From contig JAISPY010000277.1 of NCBI GenBank assembly GCA_031274565.1, positions 1-7,100 of the forward strand: a stretch of DNA of 7,100 nt. Reading direction: 5' to 3'. Source of the DNA: Treponema sp. (lineage in GTDB: Bacteria > Spirochaetota > Spirochaetia > Treponematales > Breznakiellaceae). The notes beneath the pieces were generated by a model, which was given only the letters and a program-made list of their open reading frames with translations, did no database searches and was not told the DNA's origin. Each line of letters starts with the position of its first letter. Positions within the stretch are counted from its first letter, which is position 1. Shown here piece after piece: positions 5,247 to 7,100 of the stretch. The translations under genes were made by a program, and so were the position numbers.

Positions 5247-6833
5247 ATGCATGAACATGGTCCAGGATCTTGTCCGCTCCGCTTCTCCCCCTGCAAGCGG
5301 TATATGTGCCATCGGGAAGGGGAGGGCTTAGGCTTGCTGTTTGAGATCAGCCAGGTGCTCGCCGCATCCGTTCAACTTGAAACGATTTTAAAGCCCGTGT
5401 TGGACCGGATCGCCACCTATCTGGGTATCATCCGGGGGATGATCACCATCTTGAACCGCGACAAGGGGGAGATCGCCATAGCCGAAGCCTGGGGGCTGGA
5501 GGGATCGCAAAAAGTAAAGGGCCGCTATTCCCTGGGAGAGGGCATTACCGGACGGGTCATCGAAACCGGTACCCCCGTGGCCATCCCCCGAATCGCCGAT
5601 GAACCCCGGTTCCTCAACCGGACCGGCGCCCGGAACCGCGCGGAGGCCAAGGACATGTCCTTTGTCTGTGTCCCTATTAAGATAGGTCCCGAAGTGATAG
5701 GCGCCATCAGTATCGATCTGCTCTATACTCCGGAACCGCTGGATTACGAGGTCTGCATCCTAACCATCGTGGCGGCCTCCATCAGCCAGGCGGTCCGGTT
5801 CCATCAGGGGAAGTACGAAGAAATGGAAGCCCTGAAAGCGGAGAATTCCCGGCTCCACGAGGCGCTGCGGACCCGTTACGACCGGCCGGTCATCGGCAAT
5901 TCTATGGCCATGCAGCGTTTGTATCAGCAGATGGATCAGGTGAGCGGTACCAATGCGACGGTCCTCATCCTGGGAGAAAGCGGGGCCGGCAAGGAACGGA
6001 TCGCCCACGCCATTCATGATGCGTCTCCCCGGGCAGTGCGGCCCTTCGTCATACTAAACTGCGCGGCCATCCCTGAAAACCTCATCGAAAGTACCCTCTT
6101 CGGCCATGAAAAGGGGGCCTTTACCGGCGCGGTTTCCCGGCGCATCGGGTACTTTGAACAGGCGGACTTAGGCACCATGTTCCTGGACGAAATCGCGGAG
6201 CTGCCCCTTTCCACTCAGAGTAAATTCCTGCGGGTCCTACAGGAGCGGGAATTTGAACGCATCGGGGGCACTGAAACCATTAAGGTCAATATCCGGGTCA
6301 TTGCCGCCACGAACCGGGACCTGCCTAAGCTCATCCAAGAGGGCGCCTTCAGGGAGGACCTCTACTATCGGCTCAGTGTGTTTCCCCTGCGCGTGCCGCC
6401 CCTGCGGGAGCGGAAAATCGACATCCTGCTCCTGGCGGATCACTTCGTGAAAAAATTTTCCGCCGAGCATCATAAACCCATTCACCATATTTCATCCTCC
6501 GCCCGTACCTTGATGACCGAGTACCCCTGGCCGGGCAATGTACGGGAATTGGAAAACTGCATTGAACGTGCGGTGATCCTCTCCACCGGTGATTCCATCC
6601 ACGGTTGCCACCTTCCCCCCCAGGTACAACACGGAGCGTCCCCGGGTTCCCCTCAACGGCAAACCCTGAAGGAAGCGGTAGAATCAGTGGAGCGAGAACT
6701 CATCGCCGCAGAACTGCGGTGGACCCGGGGCAACGTATCCCGTGCGGCCCAGCATCTGGGGATCTCCGAGCGGGTCATGGGGCTGCGGGTGAAGAAGTAC
6801 CAGCTCAAAGGAATCACGGGCAGGTTCCCCTGA
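5247..6833 (+). CDS. nifA: NifA-type sigma-54-dependent activator with Cys motif and GAF domain
   Basis: This is a bacterial enhancer-binding protein that would hydrolyse ATP to open sigma-54 promoters such as that of nifH. The 528-residue product has three N-terminal cysteines, C9, C16 and C21, then a GAF domain (about 30-183), a short coiled-coil-like linker (about 186-210), an AAA+ domain (about 215-450) and a Fis-type helix-turn-helix (about 496-520, NVSRAAQHLGIS onward). Motifs are Walker A GESGAGKE (243-250), GAFTGA (290-295, contacts sigma-54), Walker B MFLDE (311-315) and GNVREL (430-435). The ATG at 5247 is chosen because it has AAGGAA ten bases upstream; an in-frame TTG at 5196 would add 17 residues but lies in the A-tract zone without a ribosome site. 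The cysteine motif between AAA+ and DNA-binding domains of oxygen-sensitive rhizobial NifA is missing. No nifL is seen. AnfA or VnfA are the main alternatives. Confidence 0.92.
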   Translation: MHEHGPGSCPLRFSPCKRYMCHREGEGLGLLFEISQVLAASVQLETILKPVLDRIATYLGIIRGMITILNRDKGEIAIAEAWGLEGSQKVKGRYSLGEGITGRVIETGTPVAIPRIADEPRFLNRTGARNRAEAKDMSFVCVPIKIGPEVIGAISIDLLYTPEPLDYEVCILTIVAASISQAVRFHQGKYEEMEALKAENSRLHEALRTRYDRPVIGNSMAMQRLYQQMDQVSGTNATVLILGESGAGKERIAHAIHDASPRAVRPFVILNCAAIPENLIESTLFGHEKGAFTGAVSRRIGYFEQADLGTMFLDEIAELPLSTQSKFLRVLQEREFERIGGTETIKVNIRVIAATNRDLPKLIQEGAFREDLYYRLSVFPLRVPPLRERKIDILLLADHFVKKFSAEHHKPIHHISSSARTLMTEYPWPGNVRELENCIERAVILSTGDSIHGCHLPPQVQHGASPGSPQRQTLKEAVESVERELIAAELRWTRGNVSRAAQHLGISERVMGLRVKKYQLKGITGRFP

Positions 6834-6856
6834 AGACGAGGACGCTCCATCGCCAA

Positions 6857-6869
6857 CATGGTTCATTGA
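6857..6869. repeat. 13-base direct repeat, copy 2 (after nifA)
   Basis: This is the exact second copy of the 13-mer found at the nifI2 stop (3157-3169), in the same orientation on the plus strand. It could belong to a dispersed intergenic repeat family or be coincidence. Confidence 0.3.
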
Positions 6870-6890
6870 CCCCAGTGCATGGTATTTTTC

Positions 6891-6903
6891 GCGTATTATA
6901 CGC
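6891..6903. repeat. Perfect palindrome GCGTATTATACGC
   Basis: Six-base arms GCGTAT and ATACGC flank one T. It directly abuts a TTGACA at 6904-6909. The reverse strand reads TATAAT in its centre. The size and position fit an operator for a dimeric repressor, about 58 bases after the nifA stop. No regulator can be named. Confidence 0.5.
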
Positions 6904-6933
6904 TTGACAGCTATTTGCGGGTTATGGTAGGAT
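6904..6933 (+). promoter_or_regulatory. Putative sigma-70-type promoter downstream of nifA
   Basis: TTGACA (6904-6909) is a perfect -35 element. Eighteen bases later TAGGAT (6928-6933) matches four of six bases of the -10 consensus. Transcription would start near 6940 and run out of the window. No coding frame of size follows before 7100, so its gene, if any, lies beyond the edge or is a small RNA. Confidence 0.4.
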
Positions 6934-6969
6934 ATATGAAAAGGGAGTTATACGAAATCCCCGCCAACT

Positions 6970-6985
6970 TGTTTGAAAAATAACA
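6970..6985. promoter_or_regulatory. Candidate NifA upstream activator site TGT-N10-ACA
   Basis: TGTTTGAAAAATAACA fits TGT-N10-ACA, and the reverse strand also fits the fuller form TGT-N4-T-N5-ACA. It lies 137 bases after nifA. No sigma-54 promoter is visible between it and the window end. The pattern is short enough to appear by chance once or twice in a window of this size, so support is modest. Confidence 0.3.
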
Positions 6986-7100
6986 GCAATTTTACTTTTA
7001 CAAAAAACTAAACCGTTCATACCGTACCTATTCTTAAAGTGATGGCAATTCTACAATTTTTCCCGTGGCATAGGTAGGCTTTCTTGCAAAATCAGCGATG

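Larger units (their letters stand above)
6834..7100. other. Non-coding region downstream of nifA
   Basis: These 267 bases show no credible gene. They become AT-rich after about 6930. No strong rho-independent terminator follows nifA; only a short T-run (TATTTTTC near 6884) without a good stem. The palindrome, promoter-like pair and TGT-N10-ACA site are listed separately. The last three bases are an ATG without a ribosome site. Confidence 0.7.

Noticed and set aside
6834..6890. Rho-independent terminator after nifA
   Set aside because: Only stems of three to four pairs can be drawn before the short T-run, too weak to call.
6936..6983. Fifteen-codon frame beginning ATGAAAAGGGAG
   Set aside because: Very short, with a poor ribosome site, and the only promoter candidate would start transcription after its ATG. 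No homology can be argued.
7065..7085. TGGCAT-like -24 on the plus strand near the right edge
   Set aside because: The spacing to GC is one base short and the later TTGC is too far away; it does not fit the fixed -24/-12 geometry.

Overview
This window is a nitrogen fixation (nif) locus. Five genes lie head to tail on the minus strand in the order nifH, nifI1, nifI2, nifD, nifK (4739 down to 43). A divergent plus-strand gene (5247-6833) encodes a NifA-type sigma-54-dependent activator. All six reading frames are intact and carry their family's key residues. There are no RNA genes, insertion sequences or CRISPR arrays that I can see.

The organism is probably an anaerobe of the group that carries 'cluster II/III' molybdenum nitrogenases. 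The two nifI genes between nifH and nifD, the roughly 50-residue insertion in NifD, the short NifK N terminus and the NifH sequence all point there. Such sets are known from methanogens, clostridia, sulfate reducers, green sulfur bacteria and termite-gut spirochaetes. The sigma-54/NifA control rules out an archaeon. A Treponema-like spirochaete is my best guess from sequence feel, but this is inference and I cannot confirm it without a search.

Layout: 1-42 is the gap after nifK, with a Shine-Dalgarno-like site and a possible start codon for a further gene at the window edge. Positions 43-4739 hold the structural and PII-like genes, with short gaps (36, -4, 38 and 73 bases), so they look like one transcription unit. 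Positions 4740-5246 are a 507-base divergent control region. It holds a full-consensus sigma-54 promoter pointing at nifH, a hairpin at the predicted 5' end of the mRNA, a set of TTTTCCC repeats upstream of the promoter, and a helically phased run of A-tracts before nifA. Positions 5247-6833 are nifA. Positions 6834-7100 carry no convincing gene but have a perfect 13-base palindrome touching a promoter-like TTGACA, and one NifA-type TGT-N10-ACA site.

How it works together: NifA (with sigma-54) would switch on nifH-I1-I2-D-K. NifH passes electrons to the NifD2K2 dinitrogenase. NifI1 and NifI2 would shut the enzyme off directly when 2-oxoglutarate falls, that is when fixed nitrogen is plentiful. 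NifA itself has a GAF domain preceded by three cysteines (C-X6-C-X4-C), similar to the iron-sulfur sensor region of VnfA, so it may sense redox or iron state without a NifL partner.
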